Part shown: in pieces, positions 8,441-17,310 of the stretch
Layout: the number at the start of each line of letters is the position of its first letter
How positions within the stretch are numbered: the stretch's first letter is position 1
IMG/VR virus record: IMGVR_UViG_3300026473_000011
Location: 1 to 64,000 of that record
Strand: one strand, 5' to 3'
Length of the DNA: 64,000 nt
From: a virus
Position numbers and translations under genes: made by a program
The notes under the pieces: model-generated
Database searches by the model: none
Told to the model about the DNA's origin: nothing
What the model saw: only the letters and a program-made list of their open reading frames with translations

Positions 8441-9181
8441 TTACAAATCGAAAGCGTAAGCAGCAGCAACCCGGTCCATCGCTTGCAACTGGTCGGGGCG
8501 ATTCAATGCGACAACAGCCCGGGCAAAAGTCTGTAAGTCGGCTTGGAGTTTTGCGGGTAACTCAATCACTTGCCCCGGCTGCAGAAGTGCTGACAACTGC
8601 ACAATGTCAGCCAGGTGCTTGTTGATCTTTTTGGAATCGATGACTTCGCCCTGCTTGACGCGGTCGCTCATCTCCATCCACGCCACCGCCTTCAATGGAA
8701 TCAGTCGGTCCTCGCCCACCCAGGACGGCATGCCGTGCTTGTTTTTTCGACCGGTGAGCACGAACTGGTAATACTCATCGTCAAGCAAGATGGCCGACAG
8801 GCTGGAGACCTGCTCGTCCATTGGGATGGGCGTCAGATGCCCTGGAGGCACAAAGCTCAAGCCGTCCGGCACCCGAGAAAACAGCTCCAGCATGAACGGA
8901 AAATCGTCGTCCAGCGGTTTCTGGAAACGGTACAGACAGGGCTTTTTCTCAGGATCGCCTTCTTTTTGCTGGTAACCACCAGCTTGCACGAATTCCCAGA
9001 ATTTCTGTCCAAAAGCAGGTGTCAAGACCTCTACGTGCAAAACGATGTCCAGATCCTTGGTGCCTCGAAACGGCACACCCGCCTCTTCCATGGTGATTGA
9101 GGCGGCCGTCCCGCCGATCAGCACGTACTGGTTCTCGAAGTCTTTGAACCACTCTTGAAAAATTGCCTGCCCTCTCACCAC
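8441..9181 (-). CDS. AbiEii-like nucleotidyltransferase (putative toxin)
   Basis: This 246-aa protein has YVLIGGTAASITMEEAG then TKDLDIVLHV, the GG(S/T)-x-DxD arrangement of nucleotidyltransferases, near residues 20-47. This fits the AbiEii/AbiGii type IV toxin-like family, which modifies tRNA or other targets when unrestrained. It starts with GTG at 9181, overlapping the stop of the winged-helix gene by seven bases, the normal antitoxin-toxin order. A non-toxic nucleotidyltransferase role is possible. Confidence 0.7.
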   Translation of the reverse strand: MVRGQAIFQEWFKDFENQYVLIGGTAASITMEEAGVPFRGTKDLDIVLHVEVLTPAFGQKFWEFVQAGGYQQKEGDPEKKPCLYRFQKPLDDDFPFMLELFSRVPDGLSFVPPGHLTPIPMDEQVSSLSAILLDDEYYQFVLTGRKNKHGMPSWVGEDRLIPLKAVAWMEMSDRVKQGEVIDSKKINKHLADIVQLSALLQPGQVIELPAKLQADLQTFARAVVALNRPDQLQAMDRVAAAYAFDL

Positions 9182-10176
9182 AAGAACTTCTCCTCAATCT
9201 CATCGAGCGCCATCTGGATCCGGTCGTCACGGTTGTCCCTCAAGCTGAGCCACAAAGACAAAGGATCCACGGTCTTTTCCTTCGCTTGCATGCCGGGCTC
9301 ATAACGCCACACCTGCACAGCAATGCCATCGGCAATCTCACGGGGCTCGAAGAATATACCTGCCTGCTTTGCCCGCTGCTCATCCTCGGCCGTCAGGGCC
9401 ACAACTTGCTGGCGCGGTTCATTGAGCATGGTCAGATGAGCCAAGGCGCTCTCCCCAGCCCAACGCGCGTCCGTCACTTGCACAATGCGCTTTTCGTAGG
9501 TCCACAAGGTTCTGAGAACCGGTGTGCGCAAGTGGGGCTTGGCCCTTTCCCAAAGATCACGGCGGGTACTTTGGAGCTTGAGGTATTTGGCCCGGCCTCG
9601 CACTTCCAGTTCAAACAGTTCGAATTGCAACAACTCGCGCACAGCCCGTGTGGCCGTCATCCCGGCATAACCTAGCGCTGCAGCTTCTTCAAACGGATGC
9701 CAGGTTTCCGAGACCGGATGGTGATTCAAAAACCAGATCAACAGCGCCTGAGTGGCAGGGCTAAACAGTTCCTGCTCCCTACGAGGTTCAGCGCCAAAGC
9801 GCTCGGTCAAAATCAGGCCCAGCTGCGGTGCGAAAAGCTGCCTGTCAGGAACCACAAAGGCCACACCGTGCGCAATCAGTTGCTTGCGCTCACCGGGGGC
9901 AATCTCTGGCAATGCGATGATGACTGGCGCATCCAACAACTCACGCAGCAGTTTGGTGTGTTGGCTTATTTGCTGAGCAGCCAGTGGCTGATGCCCTTTG
10001 ACACAGGCCAGTGTGATCGGTTGTCCCAGCAGCTCGCCGGTCAACACGTCATAGGTTTCTTGAAGGAAATACGTCAGCTCAGCGGTTCTTGCGCTGCTAG
10101 CCACGCGCACGGCTTCCCCTCCGATGACCTGGTTCAAGTACCGGACGGTTTGCTGGAGAAGCGCTTTATCTAACAT
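9175..10176 (-). CDS. Winged-helix protein, probable AbiEi-like antitoxin/regulator
   Basis: This product of about 333 aa has an N-terminal segment of about 150 aa (FLQETYDVLTGELLGQP; PVIIALPEI) resembling a nuclease-fold or effector domain. A winged-helix region follows (EEAAALGYAGMTATRAVREL). It precedes and overlaps the nucleotidyltransferase, as AbiEi precedes AbiEii. Two in-frame ATGs exist, 10194 and 10176. I prefer 10176 because the promoter I read has its -10 box over the first ATG, which would make the mRNA nearly leaderless. Confidence 0.6.
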   Translation of the reverse strand: MLDKALLQQTVRYLNQVIGGEAVRVASSARTAELTYFLQETYDVLTGELLGQPITLACVKGHQPLAAQQISQHTKLLRELLDAPVIIALPEIAPGERKQLIAHGVAFVVPDRQLFAPQLGLILTERFGAEPRREQELFSPATQALLIWFLNHHPVSETWHPFEEAAALGYAGMTATRAVRELLQFELFELEVRGRAKYLKLQSTRRDLWERAKPHLRTPVLRTLWTYEKRIVQVTDARWAGESALAHLTMLNEPRQQVVALTAEDEQRAKQAGIFFEPREIADGIAVQVWRYEPGMQAKEKTVDPLSLWLSLRDNRDDRIQMALDEIEEKFLW

Positions 10177-10182
10177 ACGGAC

Positions 10183-10230
10183 AGAATCTAACATTGTTAA
10201 TGTTAAAAGTCAAACTCTATGTTAGATTCT
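10183..10230 (-). promoter_or_regulatory. Promoter and inverted-repeat operator of the AbiE-like pair
   Basis: A perfect 12-bp inverted repeat, AGAATCTAACAT (10183-10194) and ATGTTAGATTCT (10219-10230), flanks a third half-site ATGTTA (10200-10205); a fourth, TAACAT, lies at 10171-10176. On the minus strand TTGACT (10208-10213) and TAGATT (10185-10190) are spaced by 17 bp, a good -35/-10 pair. The arms overlap the -10 box and the start codons, as in autorepressed toxin-antitoxin operons. Confidence 0.65.
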
Positions 10231-10234
10231 GCTC

Positions 10235-11209
10235 TCAAAGGCTTGACGGCTCCGCCCAGACCAGCCGATACAGCCCCAGCCTGCGCTGCCGACTGACCAG
10301 TTGTTCATACGCATGCAATGGCCCCTCGTAGGCGGGATCGCCTCGGTTTGCCGCCTTCAGCTTGAACACGTCCATGGGCTTTTCGCTATCGAGTCCTGCC
10401 GCTCGCATGATGAATTCCGACGATTGAGCCCGATCACGGTGCGCCCACAGGGCTTCAAACACCCGGGTCTGGGCATCGGTCAAACGAATGGGGCCGTGCG
10501 GCCAGTCCTCCAGGTGCACCCAGGCGAAGTCTTCACTGAACGGCCCATGGACAGTCACGCTCGGGATGCCATCTTGCAGGGCATCGGCTTTTTCACCCCG
10601 GTCCGGATCGAGCAATCGCAATGCCAAACCGTGCAAGGCAAACCGGTCCTCGAGCTGCCACCAAGTAGCCATCCCCGCCAGAGGGTCCAATGGTTGTCGC
10701 ACCAACGGCCGTGGCGTGATGACCCAGCTTTGGCTGCGTGGCTCAGGTCCATGAAAAATCCGCAGCCCATGACGCTCGACCAGATCGATGCGGCGAGCCA
10801 GCACCACCGGCCGCTTCTTGTACCGACCAATGTCCCACACACCATCGACGATGTGGGCGGTGCTTGCTTGTGGCGAGATGTCCAGTGCGCCACGCAGCTT
10901 TCGGATCAGCCATTCATCGTCCAGGCGCCAATTGCGCTGACTGGCTGGATCCAGGGCAAACGGACCACAGTCCGGGCACTGCACCATGAGCCCATCGTCC
11001 GTCCTGAAGATCGGTCCACGGTAAAGGCCACAGAAAGCGCAAAGTGCATCCTGGCTGTTGACCACACCGGGTACAACGGCCTTCACCTGTTTGAGAACCT
11101 GTAGAGCCGCAATTTCTTCATCGTGCAGGCTGCTCTCAAAGGATGCACTGCCTCGCACGAACATCAAAGCGGCCAAGCTGATGGCTTGCTGATTGAGGGT
11201 CAACTCCAT
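10235..11209 (-). CDS. Unknown zinc-ribbon protein (324 aa)
   Basis: The family is not recognised. Residues around 55-85 carry ALCAFCGLYRGP and MVQCPDCGPF, two CxxC pairs that look like a zinc ribbon. The C-terminal half contains RLTDAQTRVFEALWAHRDRAQ, which could be a winged helix. It is the second gene of a two-gene leftward unit, seven bases after the 413-aa gene. The downstream AbiE-like promoter starts immediately after its stop, so the units are separate. It is probably a DNA- or RNA-binding phage or defence protein. Confidence 0.55.
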   Translation of the reverse strand: MELTLNQQAISLAALMFVRGSASFESSLHDEEIAALQVLKQVKAVVPGVVNSQDALCAFCGLYRGPIFRTDDGLMVQCPDCGPFALDPASQRNWRLDDEWLIRKLRGALDISPQASTAHIVDGVWDIGRYKKRPVVLARRIDLVERHGLRIFHGPEPRSQSWVITPRPLVRQPLDPLAGMATWWQLEDRFALHGLALRLLDPDRGEKADALQDGIPSVTVHGPFSEDFAWVHLEDWPHGPIRLTDAQTRVFEALWAHRDRAQSSEFIMRAAGLDSEKPMDVFKLKAANRGDPAYEGPLHAYEQLVSRQRRLGLYRLVWAEPSSL

Positions 11210-11216
11210 TCACACC

Positions 11217-12458
11217 TCACTCGAACAAGTTGCCGTCCATGGTCGCAGGCTCCTCCTGCTCTCGTGCTGTCTTGAGGACCTGCTGCGCCTTCAAGATGCC
11301 CAACTGGACCAGATAGCCCTCAAGTTGGGAACGCAGCTTCTCATCGAACTTGTGCAGGTTCAGTCGCCCCTTGCTGGTGATCTCCACACTGACCACCTGG
11401 CAGCGGCTTTTACCCCGCATCGGCGCCAGATAGAAGTTGAGAACAGCAGCTTGGATCGTCCAGCCACGAGCGAGCGGATTCTCAGCAACGAAGTAGTCCT
11501 GCAGCAGCTCCGTCACGCAGCGTTGATCGCTGGACGCACTGGCCGTACATTCCATCTTGAGTCGTCCGCATCCACTGACCACGGTCACGCTTTTGACCTG
11601 CAATCCGACGAATCCGTCATCAATCGCCTGCGGAATGTTCAACCCCAAGCGCAACGTGGACAAGTTCAGGCGCGGCGTCTGGATCCGCTGTGCATCGGCA
11701 TCCACACCAAGCAGGTGCTTGGCGAAGGCCTCACACAACATGGCGTGGTACTTGGCCCCGCCACGGATGATGGTGCGAGCGACTCCGGTGGCCTGTGCGT
11801 ATTCCAGCACCATGTGGATGTTCGGGCTGCCCACCCTACGCTGCAGCTGACTGCCCTCGAATTCCAGTTTGGCCGTGGCCAGGTCCTTGGCGTGGATGGA
11901 GACCAGCTGCGTACCGCGCGCCCGGTCCAACACATTGACCACGCAAACCTCGCCACAACCCAACTCCCGCTGATAAAAGCCTTTGATGGCATCACCGAAT
12001 GAAGCGATCGACTCCTCGTCACGCTTGATGGTTCCCTTGAGCCCCAGGTCATGCTGCTGAGCTTGTTGACCGTGGTGGTCCAGGTATTCGATCTCGGCCG
12101 CCGCCTCAAACAGTGCCGGGTGATGGACGTACAGCCAGAAGGCCCGGTGCAGGTCGTTCTTGCAAGCGATGAGTCCCATCAATTCGGTTGGTCGGTCATG
12201 CGCAGCCTGAAACATGGCCTGCTTGCCCAAGGGATGGGCCAGCAGCGTGCTGGCGTGCAGTCCAGCCACGATGCGGTCGCGCATAGCGGCATTCGGATGC
12301 AGCTGAATCAAGCCAACCAGGCTCTTGGAGGCTTGGATCGAGTCATGCCAGATCCACCCCTCGGGCATAGGCAATGTGTGGCGTTCGATGAAGGTTTTGA
12401 GGGTGTCGTCGACAGGCAGGTTCAGCAAGATGTCGGCGTAGGTCTGAGTGCGGCTCAT
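11217..12458 (-). CDS. Unknown 413-aa protein, first gene of a two-gene unit
   Basis: The family is not recognised. AAGGAG lies eight bases before the ATG at 12458. The protein is soluble and mixed alpha/beta, with no P-loop or nuclease motif that I can see; the stretch FGDAIKGFYQRELGCGEVCVVNVLD is hydrophobic but not membrane-like. It pairs with the zinc-ribbon gene and faces the recombinase operon across a divergent gap of about 290 bp. A regulatory or defence role is only a guess from location. Confidence 0.55.
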   Translation of the reverse strand: MSRTQTYADILLNLPVDDTLKTFIERHTLPMPEGWIWHDSIQASKSLVGLIQLHPNAAMRDRIVAGLHASTLLAHPLGKQAMFQAAHDRPTELMGLIACKNDLHRAFWLYVHHPALFEAAAEIEYLDHHGQQAQQHDLGLKGTIKRDEESIASFGDAIKGFYQRELGCGEVCVVNVLDRARGTQLVSIHAKDLATAKLEFEGSQLQRRVGSPNIHMVLEYAQATGVARTIIRGGAKYHAMLCEAFAKHLLGVDADAQRIQTPRLNLSTLRLGLNIPQAIDDGFVGLQVKSVTVVSGCGRLKMECTASASSDQRCVTELLQDYFVAENPLARGWTIQAAVLNFYLAPMRGKSRCQVVSVEITSKGRLNLHKFDEKLRSQLEGYLVQLGILKAQQVLKTAREQEEPATMDGNLFE

Positions 12459-12750
12459 TCGTTATCTCCTTTGTTGTTGTTTGTTTTGGCAATGAGGCGT
12501 CTCAACCCCCTAATCTGAAGACCTGGGGCTTGGGATGAGTTTTGCCGGATTGCTGGATAAATATACAGCTTTTTACAGCTTTGTCAAAACCGCTTATCCA
12601 AGCCGCTTGGCTGTTGGCCTTGTCTCAAAAAATCCAGGATTTATGCGGATTTCCAGCTCGTGTCCCTCAATGGCCCGCCAAAACACGTTACCTCTGGAGG
12701 GGCTCGCTCATACGATTTATGGACGGTTTTTTCACCAAATTCCCCCCCCC
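12459..12750. other. Divergent intergenic region
   Basis: This 292-bp gap separates the leftward 413-aa gene from the rightward recombinase operon. It holds AAGGAG for the leftward gene, two direct ACAGCTTT copies (around 12568-12582) and a run of nine C at 12742-12750 immediately before the next ATG. No convincing sigma-70 pair stands out. It probably contains both divergent promoters. Confidence 0.4.
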
Positions 12751-12990
12751 ATGACAGATCACCTGAACCCCTCCACAAGCCACCTCGGCAAACGCTCTGA
12801 AAAGAGCGGTTTTCTCTCCCTGTCGCAGATCAGTGAACTGATGGCGCAAGGCGCTGTCAGTCAACACCAGATGCTGAGTGAAGCCCACAGCAGTCAGGTT
12901 TACGCCACTGATCTCGATGAGTTCGTGGACTTCCATGCTTGGCAGAGCGTGAATGTGAACCCGTCTACACAACAAGGAGTTCAAGCATGA
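12751..12990 (+). CDS. Small hypothetical protein upstream of DUF2924
   Basis: The 79-aa product MTDHLNPSTSHLGK... contains GFLSLSQISELMAQGAVSQHQM, a possible small helical DNA-binding unit. The ATG follows nine C and has no Shine-Dalgarno sequence. Its stop overlaps the start of the DUF2924 gene by four bases (ATGA-type arrangement), which supports coupled translation. A longer in-frame start from 12535 is less likely. Confidence 0.45.
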   Translation: MTDHLNPSTSHLGKRSEKSGFLSLSQISELMAQGAVSQHQMLSEAHSSQVYATDLDEFVDFHAWQSVNVNPSTQQGVQA

Positions 12991-13469
12991 AGCAGCGATC
13001 CATCACCCCACGCGAACAGCGCAGCCTCGACCAACTCAATGCCATCCAGCGCAAGGTCGCAGCCCTTGACGACTTGAAGATGCCCGAGCTCTGGAAAGTC
13101 TGGGATGTGCACTTTCCGCGCCGCCCGGTTCACCCCAACCGCAAGTTCTTGACATCTCGTCTGTCTCACCGATTTCAAGAACTGGTCTTTGGCACCCTGC
13201 CACAGTCCACCCGGGAAAGGCTGGCCGACTATGGCCAGCAACTCTCCAAGATCAAAAGTAAAACCCCACTCAAAGCGGTGGCCATGCCCGGCGCAACACT
13301 GGTGCGGGAATTCGACGGCAAGGAATACAGGGTTCAAGTGCTGGCCGACGGTCGCTACGAATACAACCGGCAGATTTACGGCAGCTTGTCGGCGATCGCC
13401 AAGACCATCACCGGCACACAGTGGTCCGGACCTGCCTTTTTCGGCCTCAAAGCCAAGGGGGAAGCATGA
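12987..13469 (+). CDS. DUF2924 protein, recombinase partner
   Basis: This 160-aa protein shows the DUF2924 pattern: LPELW-type helix (DDLKMPELWKVWDVHF), LVREFDGKEYRVQVL, and YGSLSAIAKTITGTQWSGPAFFGL at the C-terminus. AAGGAG lies before the ATG at 12987. DUF2924 genes almost always sit directly upstream of a large serine recombinase, as here, with a four-base overlap. The C-terminal part resembles segments thought to bind DNA; the exact role in recombination is not established. Confidence 0.85.
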   Translation: MKQRSITPREQRSLDQLNAIQRKVAALDDLKMPELWKVWDVHFPRRPVHPNRKFLTSRLSHRFQELVFGTLPQSTRERLADYGQQLSKIKSKTPLKAVAMPGATLVREFDGKEYRVQVLADGRYEYNRQIYGSLSAIAKTITGTQWSGPAFFGLKAKGEA

Positions 13470-14809
13470 GCATGCTGACGCCCAAACGCTGCGCGGTCTA
13501 TTGCCGTGTTTCCTCTGACGAGCGACTGGACCAATCGTTCAACTCCATCGATGCACAACGCGAATCGGGCTTGTCCTATGTCCTCAGTCAGCGAAACGAG
13601 GGCTGGGTCCCTGTGCAAGACACCTACGAGGATCCGGGCTACTCGGGCGGGAACATGGAGCGCCCAGGTCTCAAGCGCTTGATGGCTGACATCAAGGCAG
13701 GCAAGGTGGACATGGTGGTGGTCTACAAAATCGACCGCCTCTCCCGCTCCCTGGCTGACTTCGCCAAGATGGTCGAAGTTTTTGACAAGCACCAGGTCAG
13801 CTTCAGCTCGGTGACCCAGCAGATCAACTCGGCCACATCAACCGGGCGACTGATGCTCAACATGTTGCTGTCATTTGCTCAGTTCGAACGTGAAGTGACC
13901 GGCGAGCGCATCCGCGACAAGATTGCCGCCTCCAAGCGCAAGGGGTTGTGGATGGGTGGCGTAGTGCCGCTGGGCTATCGGGTTGAAGACCGTCAACTGC
14001 TGATTGATCCTCAAGAGTCAGAAACCGTGAACTGGATCTTTGACGCATATGTCAGCACAGGCTCCACCACGCTCATGATCCAACAAATGAAGGAACAAAA
14101 CCGCTTGACGAAATCAGGTCGGCATTTCTGCAAACAATCACTCCACAAGGTCCTGAAAAACCGGGTGTACCTCGGGATGATTTCGCACAAGGGGCAGTTC
14201 TACGCTGGGGCCCACCAGCCCTTGATTGACCAGGCCAAATGGGACTGCGTGCAAGAGATGATGGCACGCACCAGCGAGGCCAAGAACCAGGCCACCTGGG
14301 CAATGAAGGCGCGCACCGAGTTCCTATTGCGTGGTCTGATTTACAGCTCCGGCGGTGACCTGTACTTGCCAATGGCGACACAAAAAAAGTCAGGCAAGGT
14401 CTATCGATACTACGTGCACAACAAGAAGATGCACGAAGGTGCCAGCCAGAGCAGCATCCCGAACCAACCGGCTGAACCCCTCGAGCAAGAGGTGACGAAA
14501 CAGGTGCTTGATTTCCTGCGCTCGGGCACGATGCTCACCCAATACTGGCAACGTATCCAGTCCATCAACCCTGGCATTCCAGAACCGCAGGCGGTCGTGC
14601 TCATCTTGCAGCGCACGGCGAAGATTTGGGATAACTACTTTGATCAGGTGAAAAGCCACATCATCCGAAGTCTGGTGGAGCGGGTCACGCTGCATGAGGA
14701 CGATACGGTTGAGGTCAGTTGGCGCACGGATAACTGGATACCGCTACTGGAGACCATGAAGCCCAGAACAACGGGTGCAGAGATGTTGGAACTGGAGATG
14801 CCCGCATGA
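13466..14809 (+). CDS. Large serine recombinase (phage integrase)
   Basis: This 447-aa protein has a resolvase-type catalytic domain: AVYCRVSSDE with the nucleophilic Ser near residue 15, then VVYKIDRLSRSLADF and FAQFEREVTGERIRDK. A recombinase domain (GVVPLGYRV; KVLKNRVYLGMISHKGQF) follows. The zinc-ribbon region typical of many large serine integrases looks degenerate or absent, since no CxxC is visible. It integrates and excises the prophage at short att sites. The start overlaps DUF2924 (ATGA). Confidence 0.92.
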   Translation: MSMLTPKRCAVYCRVSSDERLDQSFNSIDAQRESGLSYVLSQRNEGWVPVQDTYEDPGYSGGNMERPGLKRLMADIKAGKVDMVVVYKIDRLSRSLADFAKMVEVFDKHQVSFSSVTQQINSATSTGRLMLNMLLSFAQFEREVTGERIRDKIAASKRKGLWMGGVVPLGYRVEDRQLLIDPQESETVNWIFDAYVSTGSTTLMIQQMKEQNRLTKSGRHFCKQSLHKVLKNRVYLGMISHKGQFYAGAHQPLIDQAKWDCVQEMMARTSEAKNQATWAMKARTEFLLRGLIYSSGGDLYLPMATQKKSGKVYRYYVHNKKMHEGASQSSIPNQPAEPLEQEVTKQVLDFLRSGTMLTQYWQRIQSINPGIPEPQAVVLILQRTAKIWDNYFDQVKSHIIRSLVERVTLHEDDTVEVSWRTDNWIPLLETMKPRTTGAEMLELEMPA

Positions 14810-15240
14810 TGGAAACGGCTGCCAGCAAAGTCATGAGCGACGACAACTTTCGAATCACCACGCGCGTCCCATTCAAACTCAAACGCCGACCGGGTATCAA
14901 AAAAGTTGTGATGGCACCTGAAACGGCCGAAGGTCACTTGAATGGCGAGTGCATGGACAAAAGCAACCAAATTGCCTTGCTCCAAGGGCTCGCTCGAGCA
15001 CACTACTGGCAGCGATTATTGGATTCGGGCGAGGTCCGCAGTGGATCAGAAATTGCCAAGCTGGAGGGACTTGACCCGAGCACAGTCAATGAACTGCTGA
15101 GGCTGACACTCTTGGACCCGTCTTTGGTGATGGAAGTCCTCGAAGGGAGGCAGCCTCAAGAGGTCAGCATGATGTGGTTTACACGGAATGCGCTACCCGA
15201 TTTGTGGCATGAACAGTTGAAGCCAAGGCCAACCACCTGA
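14806..15240 (+). CDS. HTH accessory protein of the recombinase operon
   Basis: This 144-aa product has RSGSEIAKLEGLDPSTVNELLRL, a helix-turn-helix like that of ParB/KorB-type proteins, with LLDPSLVMEVLEGRQP after it. Proteins of this kind usually follow DUF2924 and the serine recombinase and may act as a directionality or regulatory factor. ATGATG overlaps the recombinase stop. It is the last rightward gene, so the attachment site is expected close to its 3' end. Confidence 0.7.
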   Translation: MMETAASKVMSDDNFRITTRVPFKLKRRPGIKKVVMAPETAEGHLNGECMDKSNQIALLQGLARAHYWQRLLDSGEVRSGSEIAKLEGLDPSTVNELLRLTLLDPSLVMEVLEGRQPQEVSMMWFTRNALPDLWHEQLKPRPTT

Positions 15241-15406
15241 AAATGTGTCAGCCCTGCGCTGTCTGCCCATCTGACAATTTGGCGATGACTGCCTTCCGGT
15301 CAGTTTGATTGCATCCCTAAGGAACCATTCATGTGTTTGATAAGCATGGAAGAACCATCAATGCGGTTTAAATAGGTCAACTAATCACCACAACTTGGTC
15401 GACCCA

Positions 15407-15730
15407 TCAGATGCCTTCGAGTTTGCGTAAGAGTGACGGATGTTGACTCCTTGCCTCTTCAACCGCTGCAGATATTGCAGTCAGATTCTCGGATTCGCAA
15501 GCCTTCACGAGCATAAGTATCGTTCCGCGCAGATCATGCACCTCCTCCATCGAAGCCTTCTTTGGCTCAGGAAGGTACTCTCGATTCCAAGAGACGCCGC
15601 GCAGTGCCTCTCGCGCTCGTAGTGAAATCCAATCCAGTCTTTTTGTTTGTTGCCGAGCTGCATTTGCAATCCTCGAAATATGGTCTAGCGCATCGCGCAG
15701 GAGAGCAATTTCTTCATCCGAATTCATCAT
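15407..15730 (-). CDS. Small helical hypothetical protein
   Basis: This 107-aa protein is largely helical (LRDALDHISRIANAARQQ; VHDLRGTILMLVKACES). GGAG lies eight bases before the first of two adjacent ATGs at 15730. There is no known domain. It is the last gene on the leftward strand of the sigma-54 module, but separated from the 307-aa gene by about 80 bp, so it may have its own promoter. Confidence 0.55.
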   Translation of the reverse strand: MMNSDEEIALLRDALDHISRIANAARQQTKRLDWISLRAREALRGVSWNREYLPEPKKASMEEVHDLRGTILMLVKACESENLTAISAAVEEARSQHPSLLRKLEGI

Positions 15731-15812
15731 CTGGATCTCCAGGGGCAGTTTAGCTGAGCTTCAGAGTTCGCCTGAAGGATTGGAGCGCAAATCCTCAAAC
15801 CAGCCTGCGACA

Positions 15813-16736
15813 TCATGGAACGTTCAGTACAAACAAGCCCATCCAACCTTGCGGCACTGACTGCACATCTACCGGATTCATTGCCCCCATGAATGCGCCT
15901 GTCCAACCGCTGAAAACTTGCTTGTACATAAACCCGCGACCATCAAATACTTGATTAGTTGTCAGTGTGAGTGTCGTCGAATAGACGTAGGCATCTTCAA
16001 TGGCGTCATTGAAGTACCGCTCGCCATTTCGAGAAGGATCTTCTTTCATTGTTCGCGTGATGAAATTTGCATCGTCGCCAAACTGACCTGGCTTACTCCA
16101 GAAAAATTTCCAATACCCATTTCCATAGCCTACCAAGTAACACCGCGTTGGTTGTGGCAACGGTGCAAACTGAGGAACGACACCAAAATCCGAGATATCA
16201 GAAATCTTTGCTTGCATGTGAATCGCACCCACAAACACCGCACTGATCTCATTTCCATTTTTATGGGTGGCTACTGCTCTGGCTGTGGCTACATCTGCAC
16301 CTTGAACTGTTCTGTTCAGGAACTCAAGAAGATCACTACAGAGCTTCTGATCTGGGTTACCTTTCCCAAGATAGATATCAGGCGTGGGGTACGCCCGCTG
16401 CCCGCGAAAGGAAAGCATCTCGAAAACTTGGATGAATTTATCTTGCTCATCCTCATTTTTAAAGACCAATTCAGACACGCCGCCACCTTGGTCAGACCAC
16501 GTGAAAGCACTTGCATTCTGATATTGGGAAATTTTCTGAAATACTTCACTGATAGCGGATGGAAGCGCAAATCGCAATAAATTTGTATCCCCGGACTTGA
16601 GGCATTGAATTTGCATCAAATCAGCCAGTACTGTGATCAGGAATCCATCATTATTCCTAGAGCTCACTGCCATTTCTTTGGCAGAATTTACTCCAGAGAC
16701 AAATGTTTGCTTTGCTTGCTCTCGTTGTCGTTCCAT
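15813..16736 (-). CDS. Unknown 307-aa protein of the sigma-54 module
   Basis: The family is not recognised. The start at 16736 (MERQREQAKQTFVSGVN) has AAGGAG eight bases upstream; an open frame continues upstream but without a ribosome site. The N-terminus is basic and helical. The centre has AVFVGAIHMQAKISD and the C-terminus has VFSGWTGAFMGAMNPV, a Gly/Ala-rich hydrophobic stretch that could insert in a membrane or form a core. It is probably the effector or sensor end of the operon; that is inference. Confidence 0.6.
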   Translation of the reverse strand: MERQREQAKQTFVSGVNSAKEMAVSSRNNDGFLITVLADLMQIQCLKSGDTNLLRFALPSAISEVFQKISQYQNASAFTWSDQGGGVSELVFKNEDEQDKFIQVFEMLSFRGQRAYPTPDIYLGKGNPDQKLCSDLLEFLNRTVQGADVATARAVATHKNGNEISAVFVGAIHMQAKISDISDFGVVPQFAPLPQPTRCYLVGYGNGYWKFFWSKPGQFGDDANFITRTMKEDPSRNGERYFNDAIEDAYVYSTTLTLTTNQVFDGRGFMYKQVFSGWTGAFMGAMNPVDVQSVPQGWMGLFVLNVP

Positions 16737-16749
16737 AGTCACTTCTCCT

Positions 16750-17010
16750 TCATGCCGGGAAAACATCGTTGAAATATCCAAGGCTAGACCATCGGCCAGG
16801 GGCTGATTTGGGGTTTCTTGCCCTTCTTGCGCGCAGCAGAGATTGTCTGGAGCCGGTTCGCTCGGGGTATGGCCTGCCCGTTTCCCAGTGGAACACACTT
16901 TGAAATGAAAAACCGAGCAGCTTGTTGGCCGACAATTCTTTTGAGACGTCCCGAGCATCACCCGATGGGACATTCCACTGAGTGATGTGTGACTTCAGAC
17001 TTAGGATCAC
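16750..17010 (-). CDS. Possible coupled small ORF (86 aa)
   Basis: A GTG at 17010 overlaps the stop of the 97-aa gene as GTGA, and the frame stays open for 86 codons. The product is basic with no recognised domain, and its second half (RQSLLRARRARNPKS) does not look like a typical fold. It fills the 270-bp gap between two operon genes. It may be real through translational coupling, or a degraded reading frame. Confidence 0.3.
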   Translation of the reverse strand: MILSLKSHITQWNVPSGDARDVSKELSANKLLGFSFQSVFHWETGRPYPERTGSRQSLLRARRARNPKSAPGRWSSLGYFNDVFPA

Positions 17011-17300
17011 CGTCTAGGAGCTGTTTCATCCCGAATTTCAGTGATCTGCACCGATTCGTCGTAATCAAAGTCGTCTGAATTGGCCCCCTCTGTCCAGTAC
17101 TCCCTTGCGTCAAATGGAACCCCGTCGAGATAGACATTCATGATGGTGTGTCGATACATACGAGCCGACATTTTTACCTTTTCCATTTGCGTATAGGCAT
17201 CGTACTCGTCGTCTGCTTCAACTATGAATTTCCAAGCCTCATTTCGTCCAAGTGGAATGTCGTTGTTGGTTTTATTGTGGATGACGTAACTCAGGATCAT
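17007..17300 (-). CDS. Small acidic hypothetical protein (97 aa)
   Basis: The product starts MILSYVIHNKTNNDIPL and has an acidic C-terminal stretch, SDDFDYDESVQ. A weak GAAAG lies upstream. It starts 11 bp after the stop of paralogue A, in the same leftward operon. There is no recognised domain. It may be a partner of the coiled-coil protein encoded just before it. Confidence 0.55.
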   Translation of the reverse strand: MILSYVIHNKTNNDIPLGRNEAWKFIVEADDEYDAYTQMEKVKMSARMYRHTIMNVYLDGVPFDAREYWTEGANSDDFDYDESVQITEIRDETAPRR

Positions 17301-17310
17301 TTTTAATCTT

